Origin: CALLPQ01 sp039819545
Lineage (GTDB): Bacteria; Pseudomonadota; Alphaproteobacteria; Caulobacterales; Parvularculaceae
Direction: 5' to 3'
DNA: 45,194 nt
Assembly (NCBI GenBank): GCA_039819545.1
Contig: JBCBRS010000023.1
Coordinates: 1 to 45,194, forward strand
Under the pieces are notes generated by a model. It saw only the letters and a program-made list of their open reading frames with translations. It made no database searches and was not told the DNA's origin. This document shows positions 1 through 7,718 of this stretch, piece after piece. Positions within the stretch are counted from its first letter, which is position 1; each line of letters begins with the position of its first letter. Both the position numbers and the translations under genes were made by a program.

Positions 1-1489
1 GGCGCCATTCAGCGTCGCCCCGTGGCGGCGTGTTTCGGGTGATCTTCCATTGTCCGCGATAGAGCGCGGCGTTACCGCTCACTTCAAACGCAAAGCTTTC
101 ATTATCATTGTAGGTTGTGTCAGTTGTGCCGGACAGCATCGGCAGGGCGCTATGCCCATAAAACTGAGCCGGATCATAGGGCACGCCTGCTGCGTCAAGC
201 ATGGTCGGGACCAGGTCCGCCACATGCACGGGCGCATGTTCAACACCCGACGCCGGAATGCCCGGACCCGCAATGACCATCGGCACACGCAGGCCACCCT
301 CGCTGCCATAGAACTTGTAGAGATCAAAAGGGGCGGACAAGACAGACGCCCATTCCGGACCGACGGCGGTCAAACTTCTGCGCTGGCCGAGATTCTCAAA
401 GGATGTATCAAATCCCTCAATCAGCTTGATGGCGTCCAGACCCAGATTGGCGAGCCCGTCGAAACTTGTCTTTCCCGATTCCGCGCCATTGTCAGACAAC
501 ACCATAACGATGGTATTCTCAAGTTGCCCTGTCGCTTCCAGATGGTCGAGCAGCCGTCCGATATGAAAGTCGGCGGCTTCCATCATGCCGGCGTTCACTT
601 GCATTTCGCGCGCGGCGACGGCCTTTTCCTCCGCGGACAAATCATCCCAGGCGCGATGGACCGCCGCAGTCGGTGCGAGCGTCGTGGTGGGGGGTACAAG
701 CCCACGGTCAATCGTTCGTTGCAGACGCTCCTGGCGCTTGACATCCCAGCCGTCGTCAAAGGCACCGTTATAGCGGTCGACATAGTCCAGCGGCGCCTGG
801 ATCGGCATGTGGGCCGCTTGGAGCGAAAGATAAGCAAAGAAAGGCTGCCCGGGATCGCCCGCATCGACATATTCGATCATCTTGTCGACAAGGGTTCGCG
901 ACGAATAATAATCGTCCGGAAGTGTGACCGGTTCTCCGTCCTCGAACCATTTTACGGCATGTGATCCCGGTAGATAGGGTTTGGCGTCGTAATTGCCCCC
1001 GCCCGTTGCGTCCATGACGTAAGACCGGTCAAATCCAAACTTGCTGGGCAGGTTCGCACCGATTTCGCCAATCCCCCACTTGCCGGTCACATAGGTCTGA
1101 TAGCCGGCTCCCGACAAAAGCGTGCCGATTGTCTCCTGATCGGCATCCCATCGCATCGAGTAGCCGGGAAACGCACGCATTTCTTTTGTGACGGTCTCGA
1201 CAAGCGTGCCCATGCCGACCTGATGGCTGTCCATGCCCGTCATCAGCATGGCGCGTGTTGGGCCGCAAAAGGGCGATGTATAGTAACGCGAAAGAATGAC
1301 GCCTTTCTGCGCCAACGCGTCGATCCGCGGCGTGCGGGCGTCGCTGCCGTAAACGCCAAAACCCGAAAAGCCAACATCATCAAAGAGGACAAGCAGAATA
1401 TTCGGCCGTTCATCCTCGGCGGCGCGCGACGTCGCCGACACGAGCAGGCTTGTAAACACGCATACGGATAAAAAGAGTGATTTTTTCAT
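1..1489 (-). CDS. Arylsulfatase-type sulfatase, secreted (3' end beyond left edge)
   Basis: Hydrolyses sulfate esters, probably in the periplasm. The frame is open from the ATG at 1489 to the window edge, so about 496 residues are visible and the C-terminus is missing. Residues 1-23 form a signal peptide ending in a SRAA-type site. Next come a metal-binding DDVG motif, the formylglycine motif C-G-P-T-R with the modifiable Cys at residue 75, a TGKW motif, an AHMPIQAP motif and the metal-binding SDNG motif, all in the order expected of the alkaline-phosphatase-superfamily sulfatases. The usual GKWHLG reads GKWGIG, so the conserved active-site His is replaced by Gly. It ends a minus-strand cluster, 43 nt behind the DsbA-like gene. 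The family assignment is secure; the substrate is unknown. Confidence 0.9.
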   Translation of the reverse strand, partial: MKKSLFLSVCVFTSLLVSATSRAAEDERPNILLVLFDDVGFSGFGVYGSDARTPRIDALAQKGVILSRYYTSPFCGPTRAMLMTGMDSHQVGMGTLVETVTKEMRAFPGYSMRWDADQETIGTLLSGAGYQTYVTGKWGIGEIGANLPSKFGFDRSYVMDATGGGNYDAKPYLPGSHAVKWFEDGEPVTLPDDYYSSRTLVDKMIEYVDAGDPGQPFFAYLSLQAAHMPIQAPLDYVDRYNGAFDDGWDVKRQERLQRTIDRGLVPPTTTLAPTAAVHRAWDDLSAEEKAVAAREMQVNAGMMEAADFHIGRLLDHLEATGQLENTIVMVLSDNGAESGKTSFDGLANLGLDAIKLIEGFDTSFENLGQRRSLTAVGPEWASVLSAPFDLYKFYGSEGGLRVPMVIAGPGIPASGVEHAPVHVADLVPTMLDAAGVPYDPAQFYGHSALPMLSGTTDTTYNDNESFAFEVSGNAALYRGQWKITRNTPPRGDAEWR

Positions 1490-1532
1490 TGTGCAAGCAC
1501 CTTTAATATGAATGTTTGAGGTCGTCTGATGA

Positions 1533-2174
1533 TTACCGTTCCGGCACGCCCGCCTTTTCGAGCCGCCAGCGCAACGTGTCGATCCGGTCCTGGCCAAAGA
1601 ATGGCTCGCCGTTGAAGACCATTGTTGGCACGCCCCAGCCGCCAGCAGCTTCAAGCGCCGTCTGGTTCGCTTCTATGTCCGACGTCGGATCATTCGCGAC
1701 GATCGCCGCGTCCATGGCGGCGAGATCAAGGCCCGCTTTCGCCGTTGCCTGCGCCAGCCGGTCGCCTTCGTTCCAGCCAGGTTCGCTGCCCCATATGAGG
1801 TGCGAGATGTGATAGGCGAACTCTTTGCCCTTGCCGCGTCTCTCTGCCTCAACGCCGAGGCCTGTCAGCCGATAAATGTATGGTTGGTCTTCGGCGACCT
1901 CGAACGTTTCCATATTCTGAACAATAGGATCGGGCGACGGAAAGCCCATTTTCATGCCAAGAAATTCAGCCCGTCGCATCGCATCGATGATGATGTATCG
2001 TACACGGCTTTTATCGCCGGTAAACAAGGTTTCCTTGCTGCGCACGGCGATGGGCAATACCGGCCGTATACGTACGTCAAGGTCGTAATCTTCTCGCAGA
2101 CGCAGAAGATCCGGTGTTACAAGATAAGAATAAGGGCTTCGGAAAGACCAGAAGACATCGACAACTGCGGTCAT
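1533..2174 (-). CDS. DsbA-family / 2-hydroxychromene-2-carboxylate isomerase-like protein
   Basis: The 213-residue protein starts with a beta strand and an FWSFRSPYSYL segment, the hallmark of the kappa-GST/HCCA isomerase branch of the thioredoxin fold, where the Ser acts with glutathione. A conserved GWGVPTMVFNGEPFFGQDR stretch near the C-terminus gives the cis-Pro (VPT) and the FGQDR tail typical of this group. There is no signal peptide, so it is cytosolic. The ATG at 2174 has GAGGA about 9 nt upstream. It lies 12 nt behind the lipoprotein gene and 43 nt ahead of the sulfatase, so the three are probably co-transcribed. Members act on aromatic degradation intermediates or as glutathione-dependent redox enzymes; which applies here is not visible. 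Confidence 0.85.
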   Translation of the reverse strand: MTAVVDVFWSFRSPYSYLVTPDLLRLREDYDLDVRIRPVLPIAVRSKETLFTGDKSRVRYIIIDAMRRAEFLGMKMGFPSPDPIVQNMETFEVAEDQPYIYRLTGLGVEAERRGKGKEFAYHISHLIWGSEPGWNEGDRLAQATAKAGLDLAAMDAAIVANDPTSDIEANQTALEAAGGWGVPTMVFNGEPFFGQDRIDTLRWRLEKAGVPER

Positions 2175-2186
2175 ATCGGAAATTCC

Positions 2187-3143
2187 TCAGTTCGATTGCA
2201 CCGTCGTGATGGCGATCGTCGTCGACGGATTTAGGTCTTCGCGCGGATCGGTCAGGTGACCTGCCGGGAATGACACGGCAATAGCCGGGTCAGTCGTATC
2301 AAGACAAAGCAGATGATTGTTATCGCCGTCGTTCAGGTCAGCGAGCGCGAACGGCGTTACCTGGGCTTGCGCTTCGGCGCCGCCCTGAACGGTCACACGG
2401 TACAGCGCGCCTTCGTCGTCGTCCGCTGGTTCACCACCCGGTTTGGTGACGCCGCCATTCCACGTGGCGCGGACAACTTGCTGCGTCCCGACTGGACACC
2501 GGCTGCCGCCGCCCCATGCCAGCGACGTGGCCTTCCCACCAAGGTCCCATTGGGCTTCCGGCACAATTTCCGCCCAGACGATAGTCGGGCCGGCCTCAAG
2601 CGCCGTGACATTGATGGTGGTGCCCTTGAAGTTGACCGTGCCGTCGAGCGACAGGACGTTGCCGATGATATCGACCGTCACGGGCTGGTCGTCGATGCTT
2701 CCATAGTCGCCAGCGAGCAAGGCCGTGCGTAGCTCGCCCGGGTCCTCCGCCGGCGCGAGCGTGAGACACACAACGTCGCCAATGGCACCAGAGGCCGTCG
2801 TCACCCGAAAATCGCCGGGCTCCAGTGTCTTGATGTCGATCTCATGGGAGAAGATGACCGGCATGCCGTCTTTGCCGCCGGCGCCGTCACAGGCCACCCG
2901 ATCAGTTACCCGCTCTGGCAAGGCATTATCCAAGCCGAAGAAAGCCGAAATCAGACTGGCGTCGCGACCATCAGCATGGCGCGTATTTGTGACATCTGTC
3001 TCGGTCTTGTCGGTTTGCGCATAAGCATCAAGCGAGCGCGTATAATTCGCAATATCCGCAGCGCCCCGAAGCGGCGCGTCCTCGCATCCCACGAGCACCA
3101 GCGCGCTAAAGCAGATCAATCCTACAGTCTCGCGGCTTTTCAT
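2187..3143 (-). CDS. Predicted lipoprotein of unknown function
   Basis: The protein has 318 residues. The N-terminus carries a lipoprotein signal with lipobox LVGC and the lipidated Cys at residue 20, so it should be membrane-anchored on the periplasmic side. The mature part is rich in Asp, Gly, Thr and Val, with strand-like stretches and few charged helices, suggesting a beta-rich fold. Several Cys residues (in RVACDG, VVCLTL, SRCPVG and LLCLDTT) could form disulfides. I do not recognise the family. It is the first gene of the likely lipoprotein / DsbA-like / sulfatase transcription unit, about 180 nt behind the Crp/Fnr gene, and may work with the sulfatase at the envelope; that link is inferred from position only. 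Confidence 0.75.
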   Translation of the reverse strand: MKSRETVGLICFSALVLVGCEDAPLRGAADIANYTRSLDAYAQTDKTETDVTNTRHADGRDASLISAFFGLDNALPERVTDRVACDGAGGKDGMPVIFSHEIDIKTLEPGDFRVTTASGAIGDVVCLTLAPAEDPGELRTALLAGDYGSIDDQPVTVDIIGNVLSLDGTVNFKGTTINVTALEAGPTIVWAEIVPEAQWDLGGKATSLAWGGGSRCPVGTQQVVRATWNGGVTKPGGEPADDDEGALYRVTVQGGAEAQAQVTPFALADLNDGDNNHLLCLDTTDPAIAVSFPAGHLTDPREDLNPSTTIAITTVQSN

Positions 3144-3323
3144 GCGTCGTCTCCTGGTCTTGATTTTTCGGAGCGGTGGAAATTCCCCGTCGATCTCTTG
3201 TCCTCGGCCATATCATTTGCGCCAGATTAAAAAGACAAAGTATTTGGGAATTCGGACGCTTCGGCGGAAGTCGATCGGCGGCGGCGGCGTTTTCGCGACG
3301 TGACCGAGGTATTGTAACCATGG

Positions 3324-3995
3324 TCAAATCGCCGCCGATTTGAGCAACCAGGCCTCCAGCTTAGCTGTGTCGGGAACTCTCACGCATCGATAGCCCGTCT
3401 CAACCAGTCCGGCTTTCTCAAGGTCTTTCAGCGCATTGCCGATGGAGACTTCGGTAACGCCGAGCAATTCGGCGAAGTCGCGCTGTCGACAGGCAACGCC
3501 GTCCGCCAACGCGCCGCAACCCACGTGAATATGGATCACCTTCGCAAGTCGCGCGGTCACCCCCAATGTCAACGCATCATCATAGAGTTCGAGGACGGCG
3601 TTGAGCCGCGCGGTATTGCACCGCCAGATGCCAAGGGCGAAGCCCGGCTGGCTTCGCAATAGCTCGTCCAGTACATCTGCTTCGATCACATAAATTTCGC
3701 AGTCACCCACAGCGATACCATCGTGTGTATAGGCCGCATGCTGTAGACCTATATCCCCAAAATGTCCGCCGACCCCGAGTTCCGTTACCAAATTGAATGA
3801 GCCGTCCGGGTGAAACCGGCCAAGACGAACGGTACCATTGGCGACAATACAAAGGCGTGGAGACCTATCGCCTCGCAAATGAAGCATATTGCCATCGCTA
3901 AATGTTTTACGATGAGCTTTTTCACAAACGGCCCGATAGGTTTGTTCGGGCAAGTAATCCAGTAAGGTTCCGACCCGGAAGTCCAATCTATCCAT
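3324..3995 (-). CDS. Crp/Fnr-family transcriptional regulator
   Basis: A protein of about 223 residues with an N-terminal cyclic-nucleotide-binding-like beta-roll (residues about 20-110, with GHFGDIGL in the position of the phosphate-binding cassette), a long dimerisation helix and a C-terminal winged helix containing RQRDFAELLGVTEVSIGNALKDLEKAGLV, the Crp-type helix-turn-helix. It lacks the FNR cysteine cluster and the cassette does not match the cAMP-binding consensus, so the effector is unknown. The ATG at 3995 is preceded in frame by a GTG at 3998; an AGGTG lies upstream at a distance that suits the ATG slightly better. It is co-oriented with the lipoprotein/sulfatase cluster and may control it. 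Confidence 0.85.
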   Translation of the reverse strand: MDRLDFRVGTLLDYLPEQTYRAVCEKAHRKTFSDGNMLHLRGDRSPRLCIVANGTVRLGRFHPDGSFNLVTELGVGGHFGDIGLQHAAYTHDGIAVGDCEIYVIEADVLDELLRSQPGFALGIWRCNTARLNAVLELYDDALTLGVTARLAKVIHIHVGCGALADGVACRQRDFAELLGVTEVSIGNALKDLEKAGLVETGYRCVRVPDTAKLEAWLLKSAAI

Positions 3996-4388
3996 CACTT
4001 AGCACCTATTCCCAAGAGAATTTTGGTTCGAGCATTTTTACCTCAAACCACTAGACCTCGAACAGACGATTTACTGTCGAGGTCGGCCTTAATTGAGATG
4101 CCAAAATTCGCTCTAAGTAAGCCATTAATATAAACCGCAACAATGTCCACTCACAGCTGATTGTATTGAAAAACTCTTATTCGAACGCTGAAAATCCTGC
4201 TTCACTAAAATCAATATTAGAGATGGAGCGGTTGGATGAGAGCGTCGATAATCTGGTGGGACTGCACAATGCGATGTCCCGTGAAGGGCGCTAAACCGCT
4301 CCGTATCTAGGGCGATGGAAATCGTGGTATTCTAACTTCAATACGAGGGCTGGTTTGCGCCCCGTTCTATAGACGGGAAATTAAGACC
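3996..4388. other. Low-density intergenic stretch with a 9-bp inverted repeat
   Basis: About 390 nt, AT-richer than its surroundings, lies between the divergent Crp/Fnr gene and the DUF5681-type gene, so it should hold both promoters. I see no confident -35/-10 pair. A 9-bp inverted repeat (GGAGCGGTT at 4225-4233 and its complement at 4294-4302) encloses a 23-codon open frame (4224-4295) that begins with ATG but has no clear ribosome-binding site. This may be a decayed gene end or chance. Confidence 0.4.
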
Positions 4389-4790
4389 ATGGCCGACAAG
4401 CCAGCGTTTTCTAACGATGAAAAAACGTCACGGAGTCATCTTTTCCAGAAAGGTAACAAAGCCAGTCCCGGGAGGCCCAAAGGATCACGCAACAAACTGG
4501 GTGAAGCTTTCATTGCCGACCTGTTTGCGGCGTGGGAGCGCGATGGCGCGGACGCCATCCAGAGAGGGATCCGTGATAAGCCGGACGTGTTTCTGAAAGT
4601 GGTGTCGACACTCGTACCCAAACAAGTGGACATCAATCCGGTAACGATCAACAAAATTGAATTGGTCGCGCCGAAGTGTGAACAATCGAATACAAAAAGT
4701 ATCAGCAAACAGCCACAAAGTGATGGTTCCGCTGAGGGAGGCCTTCTGGAAGGCTTCGAAATCATTACCGACCTTTTGCCAACGCGCTAA
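4389..4790 (+). CDS. DUF5681-type phage-associated hypothetical protein
   Basis: The 133-residue protein contains the basic segment KGNKASPGRPKGSRNKL (residues about 22-38), the signature of the DUF5681 group that is frequent in prophages and integrated elements. An acidic/helical part and a DVFLKVVSTLVPKQVDI stretch follow, also typical of the group. The C-terminal third is low in conserved character. The function is unknown; in phages such genes often sit near terminase genes. The ATG at 4389 lacks a strong Shine-Dalgarno. It stands alone, about 180 nt from the 3' end of tRNA-Ser, and no terminase, capsid or integrase gene is nearby, so it looks like the last piece of an element that decayed, or a transferred orphan. 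Confidence 0.7.
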   Translation: MADKPAFSNDEKTSRSHLFQKGNKASPGRPKGSRNKLGEAFIADLFAAWERDGADAIQRGIRDKPDVFLKVVSTLVPKQVDINPVTINKIELVAPKCEQSNTKSISKQPQSDGSAEGGLLEGFEIITDLLPTR

Positions 4791-4966
4791 GATCGGGGTC
4801 CACATGAGGAAATTGGCCCGGTGGCTATGAAATGTTGCCCTCCATCATGGAAAGCCCTGTCGCAAGTTGTATCAGCAAATTGCAAATCTTATGGTATGCG
4901 AGATGGTATGAAATTTTTCGTGCTGAAAAATTAACACAACAAAATCAATGGTTTGCGTTCAATCAA

Positions 4967-5056
4967 TGGCGGACAGAGAGGGATTCGAACCCTCGAGACG
5001 GTTGCCCGCCTACACGCGTTCCAGGCGTGCGCCTTCGACCACTCGGCCACCTGTCC
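4967..5056 (-). tRNA. tRNA-Ser (GGA anticodon)
   Basis: Read on the minus strand, the gene starts GGACAGG and ends with a matching acceptor strand, discriminator G and an encoded CCA (4967-4969). The D arm contains the class II serine GGCCGAGTGGTC block, the anticodon loop is CTGGAAC (anticodon GGA) on a perfect CACGC/GCGTG stem, a long variable arm follows, and the T arm is GAGGG-TTCGAAT-CCCTC. The total is 90 nt including CCA. Its first 25 nt are also present in the two incomplete copies immediately upstream (see the repeat entry). Confidence 0.97.
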
Positions 5057-5294
5057 TTACCGATGGTCCTATGAAATGAACCACCATGTCGCGTGGAGGC
5101 CTGCCGGCGCACGCTGGGTCTTTGTTGCTCGCTCTTGCGAGCGGGCGGCCTTCGACCACTCGGCCACCTGTCCTTACCAATGGTCCTAAAAAATGAACCA
5201 CCATGTCGCGTGGAGGCCTGTCGGCACACGCTGGGTCTTTGTTGCTCGCTCTTGCGAGCGGGCGGCCTTCGACCACTCGGCCACCTGCCCTTAC
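5032..5294 (-). repeat. Tandem 117-bp repeat carrying the 5' part of tRNA-Ser
   Basis: Two full 117-bp units (5032-5148 and 5149-5265) and a 29-bp partial third (5266-5294) are directly repeated; the two full units differ at 5 positions. In tRNA direction each unit holds GTAAG, the first 25 nt of tRNA-Ser (acceptor 5' strand and D arm), then about 87 nt of non-tRNA sequence with a perfect hairpin GCTCGC-AAGA-GCGAGC. The genuine tRNA uses the most downstream copy of its 5' part. Frames reading through the array in either strand give short repetitive peptides that follow the DNA repeat and are not taken as genes. The layout resembles a mirror image of the known E. coli tyrT repeats, which carry the 3' end of tRNA-Tyr. 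Confidence 0.93.
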
Positions 5295-5528
5295 ACGGCA
5301 AACCATTATTGCGCATCCGGCGCTTAGATCGTGCCGGAAATGCCCTCGGGCGTTATCTGGCTGCCAGATATACGCGGGTATCTGCGACACACAAGCTAAA
5401 ATTCTGCAGAAAAGGGGCGAAACAAAATAATTCGGTGGGTGCCAGCGATGGTGCTGGGGGGTGGAATTGGTTAGCCTCTTCCGAGTTGAGAAGAGGGACA
5501 GCAGTCCCGCGGTCGCCAGGGGTCTTTG
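5295..5528 (+). other. Leader/intergenic region with three short hairpins
   Basis: Between the tRNA array and the small membrane protein lie three possible stem-loops on the plus strand: CCAGC/GCTGG (5442-5457), CCTCTT/AAGAGG (5475-5496) and GGGAC/GTCCC (5495-5508). The last two share two bases and so exclude each other. The AGGGG ribosome-binding site of the next gene follows within about 10 nt. The other end should hold the promoter for the tRNA-Ser array. I recognise no known RNA family here. Confidence 0.4.
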
Positions 5529-5801
5529 ATGACGGTGTTTCGATTCATTGCTTGGGTTTTTGTGGGGATTGCCATTGCGCTTCTCGGCGCAGACGGCATC
5601 AGCTCCCTGGAACAAAAAGAGCCGGTGATCCGGTCAACAGCGGAAATCCTTGCCCTGTTCAGTCTTGATGGCTACGCCGTCGCCGAAGCTTCCCCCGGGG
5701 GCATCAAACAGGCGCTGACCACTGTGATGGGCGTACCGCTCTGGTCGATTATCGGCCTGATCGGCATTGTCCTGACACTGATTTTCCGGCCTATCGACTG
5801 A
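5529..5801 (+). CDS. Small inner-membrane protein, conserved hypothetical
   Basis: The 90-residue protein has an N-terminal transmembrane helix (residues about 3-21, ending in LLGADG) and a C-terminal one (residues about 67-86, LWSIIGLIGIVLTLIF). The loop between carries GISSLEQKEPVIRSTAEILALFS. No catalytic motif is visible and I cannot assign a function. The ATG at 5529 is chosen over an in-frame TTG at 5526 because AGGGG sits about 7 nt upstream. It converges with the Atm1-like gene; only about 20 nt separate the two stop codons and no hairpin terminator is seen there. Confidence 0.75.
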   Translation: MTVFRFIAWVFVGIAIALLGADGISSLEQKEPVIRSTAEILALFSLDGYAVAEASPGGIKQALTTVMGVPLWSIIGLIGIVLTLIFRPID

Positions 5802-5822
5802 AACCGCCGTGCATTTTGAGCC

Positions 5823-7718
5823 TCAAACCGAAACCGGTTGCGGCGATGGCATCACGGGCATACCCTTTTCGCTTTCAACACGTTGCTTTTGCCATAACCG
5901 GGCATAGAGACCACCGCGCGTGATCAAATCCGCGTGGGTCCCGGTCTCGGCGATCTTGCCGGCGTCCAGGACGATAATATGGTCAGCACCGGCAATGGTC
6001 GAGAGACGATGGGCAATGGAAATTGTCGTGCGCCCGCGGGCCGCCGCCATCAGCGCATGCTGCACTTCTTCTTCGGTGCCGGAATCGAGGGACGACGTTG
6101 CCTCATCGAGAACGAGGATACACGGATCATTCAGGATGGCCCGCGCAAGACCAACCCGCTGGCGCTCCCCACCGGAGAGCTTTAGGCCGCGCTCACCCAC
6201 CACGGTGTCGAGCCCCAGCGGTAACCTGTCCACAAACGCGGCAAGTTGCGCCTTTTCCAGCGCCGCGCGGATCGCGTCTTCGCTGGCTCCGGGGCAGCCA
6301 TAGGCGACATTCACTCGTAAGCTATCGTTAAAGAGAGATACATCCTGCGGCACGAGACTAAGCGCCGTACGCAGACTATCTTGTGTCACCGTCCGAATAT
6401 CGATGTCGTCAATGGTGATGCGCCCTTTTTCTGCGTCGTAAAATCGAAACAGGAGTTTGACGAGAGTTGATTTACCGGCGCCGGATGGGCCCACAACGCC
6501 AACAAACTGGCCGGGCTCAATGGAAAACGAGACCTCACTGAGGCTGGGTGCTCGGCCCTCATAGGCAAACGATACCCCCTCAAACGCGATTGCCCCCTGT
6601 TTGGCCAACAGAGGCGGCGCGCCCGGCACGTCGGCAACCGATGGGGCCTCATCCAGCAAATCATAGAGCTTCTCCACATCGACGCTGGACTGTTTGATCT
6701 CACGCCAGGCAAAGCCAAGAATATTCAGGGGACGGTATATATTCGTCATCATCAAGATAACCGCCATGATATCGCCCACCCGCATGGACGATTGCTGGAC
6801 GGCGAGGCTAGCCGTGAGCGCAACCCCCACTAAGCCGGCCGTCATGATGAATTCCTGACCGATATTCATGAGGTTCATGGATTTCATCGACCGGATGAAG
6901 TGGCCCATATAGCGGCGCATAGCGCCATCAAACCGCACCGCCTCGCGCTCTTCCGCCGCGAATGCCTTGACGGTTTCAAAATTGGTAAAGGTATCCATGG
7001 TTACCGCTTTGAGCTCGGTATCAGCCTCGTTCATGGCACGGCGCAACCGGTTTCGCCACTCGGTGATCAGTACTGTGAAGAGCGTGTAGGCCAACACCGT
7101 TGCCACTGCCACGACCGAGAGCGCGGGGCCATAAAGAATCCCGATCACTGTTGCTGCCATGGCAAGCTCAACAAAGGTTGGGCCAATATTAAACACAAGG
7201 AACCGCAGGAGGAATTCCATGGCGCCGCTACCGCGTTCAATAATACGATTAAGCGCACCGGCGCGGCGCGAAAGATGGAAATGCAGGGACTGTTTTTGCG
7301 CATGCAAGAACGCTTCCTGCGCAACCACGCGGTTCATATTCTGGGTTACCCGGACAAAAAATGAATCGCGCACTTGCGGGAGCGCATTGGAAAAAAAGCG
7401 CGCGGCCCCGTAAATCAGGATGCACCCCACAAAACCCAAGGCCGCAAAACGCAGTGCACCGCCCTGCGCAGGGGGAGAATTATCGCCGGGCATAGCGTCG
7501 CTCAGAAGATTTATTCCCTCCCCCAGAAAAACTGGCGCAGCCACAGCAAGCGCCTTGGCCATCAGCGTTAGGACAAAGGCCGCCACCATGCGGACGCGCC
7601 AGCGTTTGAGTTCCGGACGCCACAGCGTTTTAACCATGCGCACCAGCGTGACCGAAAAAATGGCAGGCGGGTGCCTGTTTTCGGCAGGGGAGTCGGGTTT
7701 CCGCGAAAAATCCCTCAT
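5823..7718 (-). CDS. Atm1/HMT1-type ABC exporter (permease fused to ATPase)
   Basis: A 631-residue half-transporter acting as a homodimer in the inner membrane. Six membrane helices span residues about 40-340. The ATPase domain follows with Walker A GPSGAGKST (410-418), Q-loop VPQDVSLFN, signature LSGGE (514-518), Walker B LVLDEA (535-540) and H-loop His570. The helix with TNFETVKAF and the NIYRPLNILGFAWREIKQS stretch are characteristic of the Atm1 branch, whose bacterial members export glutathione conjugates or metal-glutathione complexes. That function is inferred from family. The ATG overlaps the valS stop (ATGA), so it is translationally coupled to valyl-tRNA synthetase, an unexpected partner. 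Confidence 0.9.
   Translation of the reverse strand: MRDFSRKPDSPAENRHPPAIFSVTLVRMVKTLWRPELKRWRVRMVAAFVLTLMAKALAVAAPVFLGEGINLLSDAMPGDNSPPAQGGALRFAALGFVGCILIYGAARFFSNALPQVRDSFFVRVTQNMNRVVAQEAFLHAQKQSLHFHLSRRAGALNRIIERGSGAMEFLLRFLVFNIGPTFVELAMAATVIGILYGPALSVVAVATVLAYTLFTVLITEWRNRLRRAMNEADTELKAVTMDTFTNFETVKAFAAEEREAVRFDGAMRRYMGHFIRSMKSMNLMNIGQEFIMTAGLVGVALTASLAVQQSSMRVGDIMAVILMMTNIYRPLNILGFAWREIKQSSVDVEKLYDLLDEAPSVADVPGAPPLLAKQGAIAFEGVSFAYEGRAPSLSEVSFSIEPGQFVGVVGPSGAGKSTLVKLLFRFYDAEKGRITIDDIDIRTVTQDSLRTALSLVPQDVSLFNDSLRVNVAYGCPGASEDAIRAALEKAQLAAFVDRLPLGLDTVVGERGLKLSGGERQRVGLARAILNDPCILVLDEATSSLDSGTEEEVQHALMAAARGRTTISIAHRLSTIAGADHIIVLDAGKIAETGTHADLITRGGLYARLWQKQRVESEKGMPVMPSPQPVSV

Noticed and set aside
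50..964. Long plus-strand open frame opposite the sulfatase
   Set aside because: It is basic and of low family character, lies antisense to a clear sulfatase with all motifs, and has no ribosome-binding site.
3106..3327. 73-codon minus-strand frame between the Crp/Fnr gene and the lipoprotein
   Set aside because: It overlaps both neighbours, has no family character and no ribosome-binding site.
5032..5294. CRISPR-like array
   Set aside because: The unit is 117 bp with nearly identical 'spacers', and two and a quarter units; it is a tandem duplication, not a CRISPR array.
4963..5615. Repetitive open frames across the tRNA-Ser array
   Set aside because: The peptide repeat simply follows the 117-bp DNA repeat and passes through the tRNA; there is no start signal.
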